Shown here: in pieces, positions 49,639 through 56,938 of the stretch
Layout of the letters: every line of letters starts with the position of its first letter
Numbering within the stretch: the stretch's first letter is position 1
Assembly (NCBI GenBank): GCA_002479255.1
Contig: DLMJ01000034.1
Location: 1 to 60,707 of the forward strand
Direction: 5' to 3'
Source: Candidatus Binatus soli
GTDB lineage: Bacteria > Desulfobacterota > Binatia > Binatales > Binataceae
Length of the DNA: 60,707 nucleotides
Program-made: the position numbers and the translations under genes
Notes under the pieces: generated by a model
Seen by the model: only the letters and a program-made list of their open reading frames with translations
Told to the model about the DNA's origin: nothing
Database searches by the model: none

Positions 49639-50499
49639 GTGGCGAAGCGATCCATAAAGACGGTCGGCCTGGTCGTCAAGCACGAGCGGCCCGAAGCGAT
49701 CACCATCGCGCGAACCCTCACCCGCCTTCTCCGCACCAGGCATAAGACTCCGCTCGCGGACACTGAGACGGCGAAAAAGATCGGCGCCGAGGCCGTCGAA
49801 CGGCATCAGCTCGCCGATCGTGCCGATCTGATCGTCGTGCTCGGCGGCGACGGCACGCTGCTCGGCGTCGCGCGCCTGGTCGCATCGAAGGGGATTCCGA
49901 TCCTGGGCGTAAATCTTGGCGGACTTGGCTTCCTGACCGAAGTGACTATCAAGGAGGCGCGAGCCGCCCTGGGACGCGTACTCGACGGCGACTACGAAGT
50001 CGATCGGCGCATCATGCTCGAGGCAATCGTCGAACGCGCATCCGAGGATTCAACCCAACCCTTTCTAGCACTCAACGACGTGGTCGTCGGCAAAGGCCCG
50101 CTCGGCGGGATGCTTCGGCTCGACGTAGTCGCCAATCACAAAGCCTTCTGCTCATATCGCGCCGACGGATTGATCATCGCAACTCCCACGGGCTCGACCG
50201 CATACGCGCTCTCCGCCGGCGGGCCGATCGTTTTTCCCACTCTCAACGCGATCGTGGTCGCGCCAATCTGCCCGCATACTCTGAGCAACCGTCCGGTGGT
50301 GCTGCCGGATTCGTTCGAAATCGAGATTCACGTGATGGCGCCGGATCACGACGCGGCTTTCACCGTCGACGGCCAGGAGTCGGCGCAACTGGGGCCAACC
50401 GACGTAATCAGAATCCATCGCGCACGCCACGTCGTTTCGCTAATCCGCTCCGCTCATCCGAATTTCGAAATCTGGCGCGACAAGCTCCACTGGGGATAG
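49639..50499 (+). CDS. nadK: NAD kinase
   Basis: The product is 286 residues from GTG 49639 (MAKRSIKTVGLVVKHERPEA); an in-frame TTG at 49600 would add 13 residues. It phosphorylates NAD to NADP. The signature is VVLGGDGTLLGVARL. NE/D-type ligand residues lie in LALNDVVVGKG, and TPTGSTAYALSAGGPIV is the second family motif. It is 15 nt upstream of recN, the common nadK-recN arrangement. Confidence 0.94.
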   Translation: MAKRSIKTVGLVVKHERPEAITIARTLTRLLRTRHKTPLADTETAKKIGAEAVERHQLADRADLIVVLGGDGTLLGVARLVASKGIPILGVNLGGLGFLTEVTIKEARAALGRVLDGDYEVDRRIMLEAIVERASEDSTQPFLALNDVVVGKGPLGGMLRLDVVANHKAFCSYRADGLIIATPTGSTAYALSAGGPIVFPTLNAIVVAPICPHTLSNRPVVLPDSFEIEIHVMAPDHDAAFTVDGQESAQLGPTDVIRIHRARHVVSLIRSAHPNFEIWRDKLHWG

Positions 50500-50514
50500 G
50501 CGCGCGCGTCGCAG

Positions 50515-52212
50515 ATGCTGCTCGAACTGCACATCCGCAACTTCGCGATAATCGAGGAAGCTCATCTCGAGTTCGGCGCAGGCCTCAACGTGCTTTCGGG
50601 GGAGACAGGCGCCGGCAAAACGATCATCTTGAGCGCGCTCGGATTGCTGCTCGGCTCACGCGCGTCGCCCGATATGATTCGCACCGGCGAGAAGGAGGCA
50701 GTCGTCGAGGGACGGTTCGAGCTCGAGGGCGAGGCCGCGATGCCTGAACTGGCCGAGCGCAGGCGCGACGGCGAACGCCGCGAGTTGATCGTGCGCAGAG
50801 TGATCGCCGAGGGCGGTGGGCGCTCGCGCGTGACGATCGACGGCGAACTCGCCACCGTGCAGAGCCTTGGCAAGATAGGCGCGCCGTTGGTTCAGGTTTA
50901 TGGACAGCACGAGCAGCATTCGCTGCTCCGTGCCGAGAGCCATCGCGAGACTCTCGATCGTTACGCGAACCTCGATGATGAACTCGCGTCCTATCGCGAA
51001 CGTTACGCGCGCGCGGAAGACATCCAGTCCCGCCTTCACGAACTAAACCGCCGCGAACGTGAACGCGCGGATTTGCTGGAACTGGCAAGGTTCCGCGCGA
51101 CCGAACTCGAGCGCGCCGGCCTCGTCGCCGGCGAAGATGAAGCGCTATCGCGCGAGCGAACCGTGCTCTCCAACGCAAGCAAGCTCGCCACCGCCGCGCT
51201 CGAGGCCGAGCAGGCGCTCTACGGCGCCGACGGCGCGGCGACAGATACGGTTGCGCGAGTCGAGGCGCGATTGGTCGATGCGGCTGCGCTCGATCCGAAG
51301 CTTGGCGATGCACTCGAGATGATCAAGTCGGCCCGCGCGAACCTCGAGGAGGCGGCGCGCACGCTCGGCGCGTACGCGTCCAGGATCGAGGCGGACCCCG
51401 CGCGTCTGGAGGAAATCGACAACCGGCTTCAGGAACTGACGCGGCTCAAGCGCAAATACGGCGGGTCAATCGATAGCGCTATCGAGACGTTGGAGCGATC
51501 GCGGGCCGAGATTGGCGAGCTCGAAGGGATCGGCGAGTCGAAAGCTCAAGTCGAAGCCGCGATGGCGGCGGCGCTCGACGAACTCACCGGGCATGCAAAT
51601 AGACTGTCCTCGATTCGCCATCGCGCTGCCACCGAGCTCGGCCGCAAGATGGAAGCCGAATTGAGGACGCTTGGGATGCGCTCGCCGGGTTTCGAGGCGC
51701 GGCTCGGCGCGCTCGGCTCGGACGAAGCCGGCTTCGTGCATGGCGGCGTTGCGCTCGGTCCGTTCGGCATCGATACGATCGAGTTTCATCTGTCGCCGAA
51801 TGTCGGCCAGCCTGCGATGCCGCTGCTGAGAATCGCCTCGGGCGGCGAGCTTTCGCGCGTGATGCTCGCGCTCAAGCGCCTCGAGGCGCAGCGCCGCGGT
51901 GTTGCCACGATGATTTTCGACGAAGTGGACGCCGGAATCGGCGGCGCAGTTGCCCAGGTGGTTGGCCGCAAACTGAAACAACTCTCGCGCTTTCATCAGA
52001 TTTTGTGTGTCACGCACCTGGCGCAGATCGCGGCGTTCGCGGACCGTCATCTCACAGTCGAAAAAGAAGAGCGGCGCGGTTCGACTCGCAGCCGTGTGGC
52101 GGTTCTGGAACCCGGCGATCGCACCGAGGAGATCGCTCGGATGCTCGGCGGCGAAGTATCCGACAAATTCCGCCGCGCTGCGCGCGAACTGCTCGATCGC
52201 GCCCGGGAATGA
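50515..52212 (+). CDS. recN: DNA repair protein RecN
   Basis: A 565-residue SMC-like ATPase acting in double-strand break repair. Walker A: G29-E-T-G-A-G-K-T36. The coiled-coil arms are Arg/Glu/Ala-rich between about residues 155 and 370. The signature SGGELSRVMLALK and Walker B TMIFDEVDAGIGG follow near the C-terminus, and CVTHLAQIAAFAD after them. ATG 50515. It is coupled with nadK. RecN is usually in the SOS regulon, but no LexA box was recognised by eye here. Confidence 0.96.
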   Translation: MLLELHIRNFAIIEEAHLEFGAGLNVLSGETGAGKTIILSALGLLLGSRASPDMIRTGEKEAVVEGRFELEGEAAMPELAERRRDGERRELIVRRVIAEGGGRSRVTIDGELATVQSLGKIGAPLVQVYGQHEQHSLLRAESHRETLDRYANLDDELASYRERYARAEDIQSRLHELNRRERERADLLELARFRATELERAGLVAGEDEALSRERTVLSNASKLATAALEAEQALYGADGAATDTVARVEARLVDAAALDPKLGDALEMIKSARANLEEAARTLGAYASRIEADPARLEEIDNRLQELTRLKRKYGGSIDSAIETLERSRAEIGELEGIGESKAQVEAAMAAALDELTGHANRLSSIRHRAATELGRKMEAELRTLGMRSPGFEARLGALGSDEAGFVHGGVALGPFGIDTIEFHLSPNVGQPAMPLLRIASGGELSRVMLALKRLEAQRRGVATMIFDEVDAGIGGAVAQVVGRKLKQLSRFHQILCVTHLAQIAAFADRHLTVEKEERRGSTRSRVAVLEPGDRTEEIARMLGGEVSDKFRRAARELLDRARE

Positions 52213-52328
52213 CGCGCGCTTGACGCCAATTCGCCGCCGTTATGAAACCGATCTCCAATGACAAGCGCGGCCCCGGTCGGTTGACTCCACGGACGGTATC
52301 CGGTTAGCTGAAAAATCTCGCCTGCGGT

Positions 52329-52405
52329 GGGGCTGTAGCTCAGTTTGGGAGAGCGCCTGAATGGCATTCAGGAGGTCGCGCGTTCGATCCGCGTCAGCTC
52401 CACCA
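52329..52405 (+). tRNA. tRNA-Ala (anticodon GGC)
   Basis: A full cloverleaf of 77 nt including encoded CCA. The acceptor GGGGCTG pairs with CAGCTCC and carries the G3-U70 pair that identifies alanine tRNAs. The D-arm contains AGCTCAGTTTGGGAGAGC. The anticodon stem CCTGA/TCAGG holds loop ATGGCAT with anticodon GGC. The T-arm has GCGCG-TTCGATC-CGCGT. It reads GCC/GCU codons. A gene-poor region follows. Confidence 0.95.
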
Positions 52406-53355
52406 ATAAAATCAAGCACTTAGCCAATATTCGCCACGATGTCGCCAGCGATTAGGTGGCACATAGGTGGCACCGTAGACATAAGCCGATTTCACGATAT
52501 AGACCTGACCAGACCCATTTTTCATGGCTCTGAGCAACCGGCGCAGCGTGAAAAGCTACGAAATTTTGGTTTTTGAAGCTCGCTCGGTGGCTTCCAGCAT
52601 TTGGCCCCGAACACCGCTGCTCACCTCGTCGCGCGGAAATCAAAGGCTCTTTCATCCGAGCGCCCTGCCAGATTTATTGCTTTGCAAACTGCTCCGGCAG
52701 GCACCGATAGCGATCGCTACGCGTCTTGGACGCGTGTACAGTGAGCGACTTGGAAATCCTCCAGAAGTTCCATTGTCGTCGATCCGCGCGGCGGGCCGCT
52801 GCATCGGTGCCCTCACGCCTGGAGGAAATTGAGCCGCGTTCACGACGTGAGAGGTGGTGGGAAAGTCGTCCTCGCGCGTCCAAATCAAGCGAAACTGCGG
52901 GGTTTTATTTCCGCCCGCGTACCCTTCATCCGCCCTTGTCCAAGCCCGTGGCTGTCAAATTGGCTGTCAAAACCATCGCGCAAGAACGCATCAGATTTTC
53001 GATCTCGCGTACCAGCTATCGGTACCGAGACTTTGAATCCACCTCTTTCCGGGGGGGCGAGGCTGTCTGAGCAATCTTCTCCTTTAGCGGGACCTTGGAG
53101 GACCTTGACGCCCAACAGGTGACAAATCGCGACGCTGCAACAAATAACGCCCGGCAATTCGCCACCGAAGTCATCGGGATGCTCCGCCATAATGCGGCGA
53201 GCCAGCCACGGCGGAGATCGCGTGACGTACGGCAGGTGAGCGAGCATTTTCGGAGACGACGCCGAACTAGACCTTAGCGGCTTCGTTCCCCGACCTGCCG
53301 AGAATCCCTCACTCCACCCGACAAGATCAAGACAATCTCTGGAGCAGCGAACTTC
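52406..53355. other. Gene-poor region after tRNA-Ala, possible degenerate mobile-element footprint
   Basis: There is no recognisable gene in about 950 nt. The short frames on both strands show no family motif. TAGGTGGCAC is repeated in tandem (52453-52462 and 52464-52473) close to the tRNA 3' end. Position beside a tRNA and lack of coding content suit an eroded integrated element, but no integrase or second copy of the tRNA 3' end was seen in the window. Confidence 0.4.
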
Positions 53356-53577
53356 GTGAGCCGTGAGCCGAGAAGGCAAACCTCATCGCCCGAACCGGCA
53401 AAACCTGAACCTAGACGACACCGCACGGGGCGGAACGTCCAACTCAACATCAAAGCCACTGCCCACACGGTCGAACGCTTTCACAAAATTGCCGACAGCA
53501 ACCGCTGGATACTTGGCGACACCTTCGACCGTGCCATTGCCGCGCTCGAGCGCGAATTAGCATCCTCCACCTTGTAG
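53356..53577 (+). CDS. Small ribbon-helix-helix-like stability/partition protein
   Basis: A 73-residue protein from GTG 53356. After a Pro/Arg-rich N-terminus, RTGRNVQLNIKATAHTVERFHKIADSNRWILGDTFDRAIAALERELA has the strand-helix-helix pattern of short RHH proteins annotated as plasmid stability or partition determinants. It may be an antitoxin or DNA-binding remnant of a mobile element. No partner toxin is adjacent. It lies in the gene-poor zone after the tRNA. Confidence 0.5.
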   Translation: MSREPRRQTSSPEPAKPEPRRHRTGRNVQLNIKATAHTVERFHKIADSNRWILGDTFDRAIAALERELASSTL

Positions 53578-53647
53578 TCAAAGACAGGCGCCGCCTGCGG
53601 AAAGGCTTCCACAATAAGACCCCTTTTTCAGGTCATTACGGGGCCGG

Positions 53648-54673
53648 TCAGCCAAGAACCTTTAGTACAGCAAAATAAATGCCCAGCATGGCGATTCCCA
53701 TCGGCATGCCGACCGTCGCCCACTCGCGGCTGGTAATGCGCAGCCGGCTGGCAGCAACAATGTTGGCGATGTTGCCAGGAACAAACATCCCACCGCTGAT
53801 TAGCAAACCGAGCAATGCCGCGCGCTGCTGATTCACGCTGAGCGTCGGCCCCATCTCCACTACTGCCAGGGTCGAATTGTTGACGACTGCGGAAATCGTA
53901 TTGAGCCAAAATAGCGATTCACTTGGGAGCCGGGGGACGTACGCATCGAGCAAAGGCCTGAGGCCTTCCGATAGTGCGACTAGTCCGGCGATAAAGACAT
54001 ACACTTTACCCGGTCGAGCGAGGAGGACAACCCACCACGAATCCCGCGGTGCGATTACCACGGTCTGCTCCAACTCGATTGAGCCAATCCGCAAAAGCAA
54101 CGTCGGTAGCGCGCTGAGCACGATTCCGACCACAACGAAGGGACCAAGCAGTCGGGTCAGGTACCAAAAGTCCGCATGCAGGGCGTGCAGAACCACCGCG
54201 ATTCCGGGCATGCCCACAGGCGTGAGGCCTGCGCCAAGACCGATAGCGAAACATGCAGATACCGTCACGAAAATCTCGGCCGGCCGCTCAAGGCGAAGTA
54301 CAGAAATCGCCTCCACGAATACCAAGGCAGAAACAACCGGAGTTATGATTGCCGCGAGAAACCCAAGAATGATCGTTAGCAAAAAACAGACCGCCTTTGG
54401 GTCGAGCACTTGAACTACAGAGGCAAACAGTTCATCGAGAAAGTCGCGCAGAAGGCGAAACCCTGCGCCAAACACCAGAACCGCCAGCGTGAATGACAAG
54501 GGCTCGCGCAGGGCTGCCCAGATTAGCGCCGAGCTGAATTGTCCCATGAGACAAGCGGTCGCCACTCCGGCCACCAGGAAAAAAAGCTCAACGTTGCGTT
54601 TGATCGGCCCGATAAAGACGGGACCGACCAGAACTGCGAAGACCATTAACGCGGCAAGGACCATCGTGAGCAT
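53648..54673 (-). CDS. DUF1646 family membrane protein, putative cation transporter
   Basis: A 341-residue polytopic protein with about nine to ten hydrophobic segments, beginning MLTMVLAALMVFAVLVGPVFIG. Repeat-like G-M-P sequences (TPVGMPGIAVVLHALHADFWYL, and SGGMFVPGNIANIVAA near the C-terminus) and N-N-S-T-L-A are family cues of DUF1646. The family is annotated as putative transporters with ion-antiporter-like folds. Substrate unknown. ATG 54673. A fragment homologous to the internal GMP region lies in the upstream intergenic space. Confidence 0.75.
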   Translation of the reverse strand: MLTMVLAALMVFAVLVGPVFIGPIKRNVELFFLVAGVATACLMGQFSSALIWAALREPLSFTLAVLVFGAGFRLLRDFLDELFASVVQVLDPKAVCFLLTIILGFLAAIITPVVSALVFVEAISVLRLERPAEIFVTVSACFAIGLGAGLTPVGMPGIAVVLHALHADFWYLTRLLGPFVVVGIVLSALPTLLLRIGSIELEQTVVIAPRDSWWVVLLARPGKVYVFIAGLVALSEGLRPLLDAYVPRLPSESLFWLNTISAVVNNSTLAVVEMGPTLSVNQQRAALLGLLISGGMFVPGNIANIVAASRLRITSREWATVGMPMGIAMLGIYFAVLKVLG

Positions 54674-55112
54674 CTTCCCGCAACTAATGCATTAATACGG
54701 CGTTCGTGTAATCCGGAATTTCCATATTGAATCTTGATTCAGACCCGCATCAAGACCAGGTGGTTTGCAAACGGGAAGCTCGAGCCAGATTTTGAGTCCA
54801 AAGAGCTTTCCACGGCGCCGCAACCAGCCAGTTCTGCCTCGCGTTGGCATGAAACACGCGAAACTAGCACTTCCCCCCTATCTCATCACCGGAATCTGCT
54901 CCACTCTGCACACCGCGCCGCCGGAGGTACCCGAAGTCGACATGCAGCGCGGGCAGGACCAGCGTACTGGCCGGCATCCCCAGGGGCGTCGTGACCGCGA
55001 ATGGGCCGCGCACGGCCTCCGCACCGGAATGCTGCTTCTCATTTGTGTTTCGGAGTTTTGGGCCTCATGGCTGCTTTCTGACAGCCTTTTCCAGTGGTCG
55101 TTCGCTCAAAGA
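54674..55112. other. Long intergenic region upstream of tetR, no intact gene
   Basis: About 440 nt separate the DUF1646 gene (minus) and the tetR promoter. Apart from the DUF1646-like fragment, it holds only short frames without family resemblance. Confidence 0.5.
54926..54991 (-). pseudogene. Decayed fragment of a second DUF1646 gene
   Basis: Read on the minus strand this encodes TPLGMPASTLVLPALHVDFGYL. It matches TPVGMPGIAVVLHALHADFWYL of the adjacent intact gene at 14 of 22 positions. The DNA also aligns without gaps to 54160-54225. The flanks do not continue the homology and the frame soon stops. Confidence 0.6.
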
Positions 55113-55177
55113 TGAATGTATTCAGTTTTACTTGCCACGAGAGTGGACCGGCGCTATAAAATAATGAATGGATTCAT
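55113..55177 (+). promoter_or_regulatory. tetR promoter with two matching operators
   Basis: TTGCCA (55132-55137), a 17-bp spacer and TATAAA (55155-55160) form a promoter whose expected start coincides with ATG 55168. Palindromes TGAAT-GT-ATTCA (55113-55124) and TGAAT-GG-ATTCA (55165-55176) lie 52 bp apart centre to centre. One is upstream of the -35 and one overlaps the start. Confidence 0.75.
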
Positions 55178-55842
55178 CTTTAGAGAATCGACCAGTCGGA
55201 CTTCGCGACCGGCAGAAGCAGGAGCGGGAGCGCCGTATTATCAAGGCCGCCGAGCGACTGTTCGCCAGGAAGGGCTACGTCGAAGTCGCTATGGAAGATG
55301 TAGCGGGGCGCGCGGGCTTCGCGGTCGGCACGATCTACAACTATTTCCCGTCCAAATCCGCGCTGTTGCTCGCGATCGTCAGGCGTGAAACGGAATCGCT
55401 GCTCGCGAGCGGACGGAAGATCCTCGAAGACCCGCCGCGCAACCCGGTCGCGGGGGTTTCCGCGTTCACCGGGATTTTTTTCGACGACTTCACGCGTGAC
55501 GACCGACGGCTGTGGCGCGAACTGTTCGGCGCTGCGATTGCGGAGCCGTCCACCCTGGGACAGCGCCTGTTCGAAGCCGATGTGCAACTGGTGACGCAGC
55601 TCGCCGCTCTGCTCGAGCGATACCGCTGCGACGGGATTCTCGCATCCGACATAGAACCCATGCCCGCGGCGACCGTCCTTTACGGCGTCTGCTTCACCTG
55701 GATGACCGCTTATCTGATGAACGACGCGATCAGCGCCGAAATGGTGCGCAACGAGATTCGCCGCGGCACCGCGATCGCAATGCGCGGATTGTTTCGCGAC
55801 GCCGACGCAATCTCAACTATTACCGGAGGTGCTGAACTATGA
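55168..55842 (+). CDS. TetR/AcrR-family transcriptional repressor
   Basis: A 224-residue regulator. The N-terminal HTH has RDRQKQERERRIIKAAERLFARKGYVEVAMEDVAGRAGFAVGTIYNYFPSKSALL. The C-terminal ligand domain is helical with W-M-T-A-Y-L-M-N-D near the end. Its ligand is unknown. ATG 55168 sits within the second palindrome and at the predicted transcription start, so the mRNA would be leaderless and autorepressed. The stop overlaps the next start (ATGA). Target genes are likely the SpoIIAA-like and ICMT-like genes downstream. Confidence 0.9.
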   Translation: MDSSLENRPVGLRDRQKQERERRIIKAAERLFARKGYVEVAMEDVAGRAGFAVGTIYNYFPSKSALLLAIVRRETESLLASGRKILEDPPRNPVAGVSAFTGIFFDDFTRDDRRLWRELFGAAIAEPSTLGQRLFEADVQLVTQLAALLERYRCDGILASDIEPMPAATVLYGVCFTWMTAYLMNDAISAEMVRNEIRRGTAIAMRGLFRDADAISTITGGAEL

Positions 55843-56204
55843 TCGAGATTATCGAAGGCCTTCCCGACCATGTAGTGGGAATCCTGGCAAAGGGCGAAGT
55901 GACGAGAAAGGACTACCTAGAGGTGGTGATACCGGCAATAAAAAAGTCGCTGAAGCAAAATGCCAAGCTGCGGCTCTATTACGAGCTGGGTTCGCAATTC
56001 ACCGGAATCGACTTCGGCGCCGAATGGGAAGATTTCAAACTCGGAATTGAGCATCTTTCACGTTGGGAACGGATGGCCGTCGTGACCGACGTCGCCTGGA
56101 TCAGGAATTTGGTCGGTGCTTTTCGCTTTCTGATGCCCGGAAAGATGAGAATCTTCACGACCGCCCAGACATCAGAGGCCCGCAAATGGATCGTCGCGCC
56201 GTGA
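55839..56204 (+). CDS. SpoIIAA-like STAS-related protein
   Basis: A 121-residue single-domain protein of the SpoIIAA-like family (STAS/anti-anti-sigma fold). MIEIIEGLPDHVVGILAKGEVTRKDYLEVVIPAIKKSLK, the YYELGSQFTGIDFGAEWEDFK strand-helix and a C-terminal FTTAQTSEARKWI fit this family. Such proteins bind lipophilic ligands or partner proteins; no enzymatic residues were seen. GGAGGT precedes ATG 55839, which overlaps the tetR stop. It is the second gene of the operon. Confidence 0.75.
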   Translation: MIEIIEGLPDHVVGILAKGEVTRKDYLEVVIPAIKKSLKQNAKLRLYYELGSQFTGIDFGAEWEDFKLGIEHLSRWERMAVVTDVAWIRNLVGAFRFLMPGKMRIFTTAQTSEARKWIVAP

Positions 56205-56217
56205 GCGGGAGCCATCC

Positions 56218-56760
56218 ATGAGAATCTTCGGAGATCCTTTCTTTTGGGCACTGGTCAGCATGTTCGGATTGGCAAGCGCCACGGCCGGGGTGGGCAGCAC
56301 GAGGCTGGGGAAATTTAGATCACTGGGATTGGTAACCGTGGGAATGTTCACCTTGGGGCGAGTGGTGCTGGTCCTGCCCGCGGTAACTCAGCCGAGACTC
56401 GTGGCGGGTGACTGGATCTGGGTTGTCGGAGGCGTGATCTTTGCCGCAGGAATGGTTTTCGCGCTTCCTGCGTTCGCGATCAGGCCGTTCACAGGGCCCG
56501 AGGCTGGTGTGAGCCTGAGGACCGGAGGATTTTACCGGATCGTCAGGAATCCTCTCTATCTTTCAGATGTGTTGTGGTGCCTCGGTTGGGCAGTGATGTT
56601 CCGCTCCGAGATCGGCATCGCTCTCGTTCCCGTGTGGTGGGCGGGTCTGTGGCTGCTAACTATAATCGAGGAGGAGAGCCTCGAGCGGAAACTCGGCCAG
56701 CCGTACATCGAGTACAGGCGACGAATCCGTGGACGTATCCTCCCCGGCCTGCCACTATGA
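56218..56760 (+). CDS. Isoprenylcysteine-carboxyl-methyltransferase-like membrane protein
   Basis: A 180-residue protein with about four TM helices. The family signature is GFYRIVRNPLYLSDVLW followed by E-E-E-S-L-E-R-K-L-G-Q-P-Y-I-E-Y-R-R-R-I-R-G-R-I-L-P. ICMT/PEMT-like membrane methyltransferases use SAM on lipids or small molecules; the substrate here is unknown. ATG 56218 has GGAG upstream. It is the last gene of the TetR operon. Confidence 0.8.
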   Translation: MRIFGDPFFWALVSMFGLASATAGVGSTRLGKFRSLGLVTVGMFTLGRVVLVLPAVTQPRLVAGDWIWVVGGVIFAAGMVFALPAFAIRPFTGPEAGVSLRTGGFYRIVRNPLYLSDVLWCLGWAVMFRSEIGIALVPVWWAGLWLLTIIEEESLERKLGQPYIEYRRRIRGRILPGLPL

Positions 56761-56938
56761 TCGCACCGAGCCCAAATCCGCGCGGGAATGAGGGGGACCG
56801 CTCCTGATGCCGGACAGATTGAGGTATTTCGGTGATTGCCGACATCGCCAACTGGTGCTGGGTGCGCGCCCAAAAGCGGTTGGACCTTTCGATCGACGGC
56901 CTCGGAAATCTGCGACACACGACTATCCAGTGCTGCCC

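Noticed and set aside
52885..53379. 164-codon minus-strand frame as a gene
   Set aside because: No family motif, Arg/Ser/Gly-rich composition, no ribosome site; it lies in the gene-poor zone after the tRNA.
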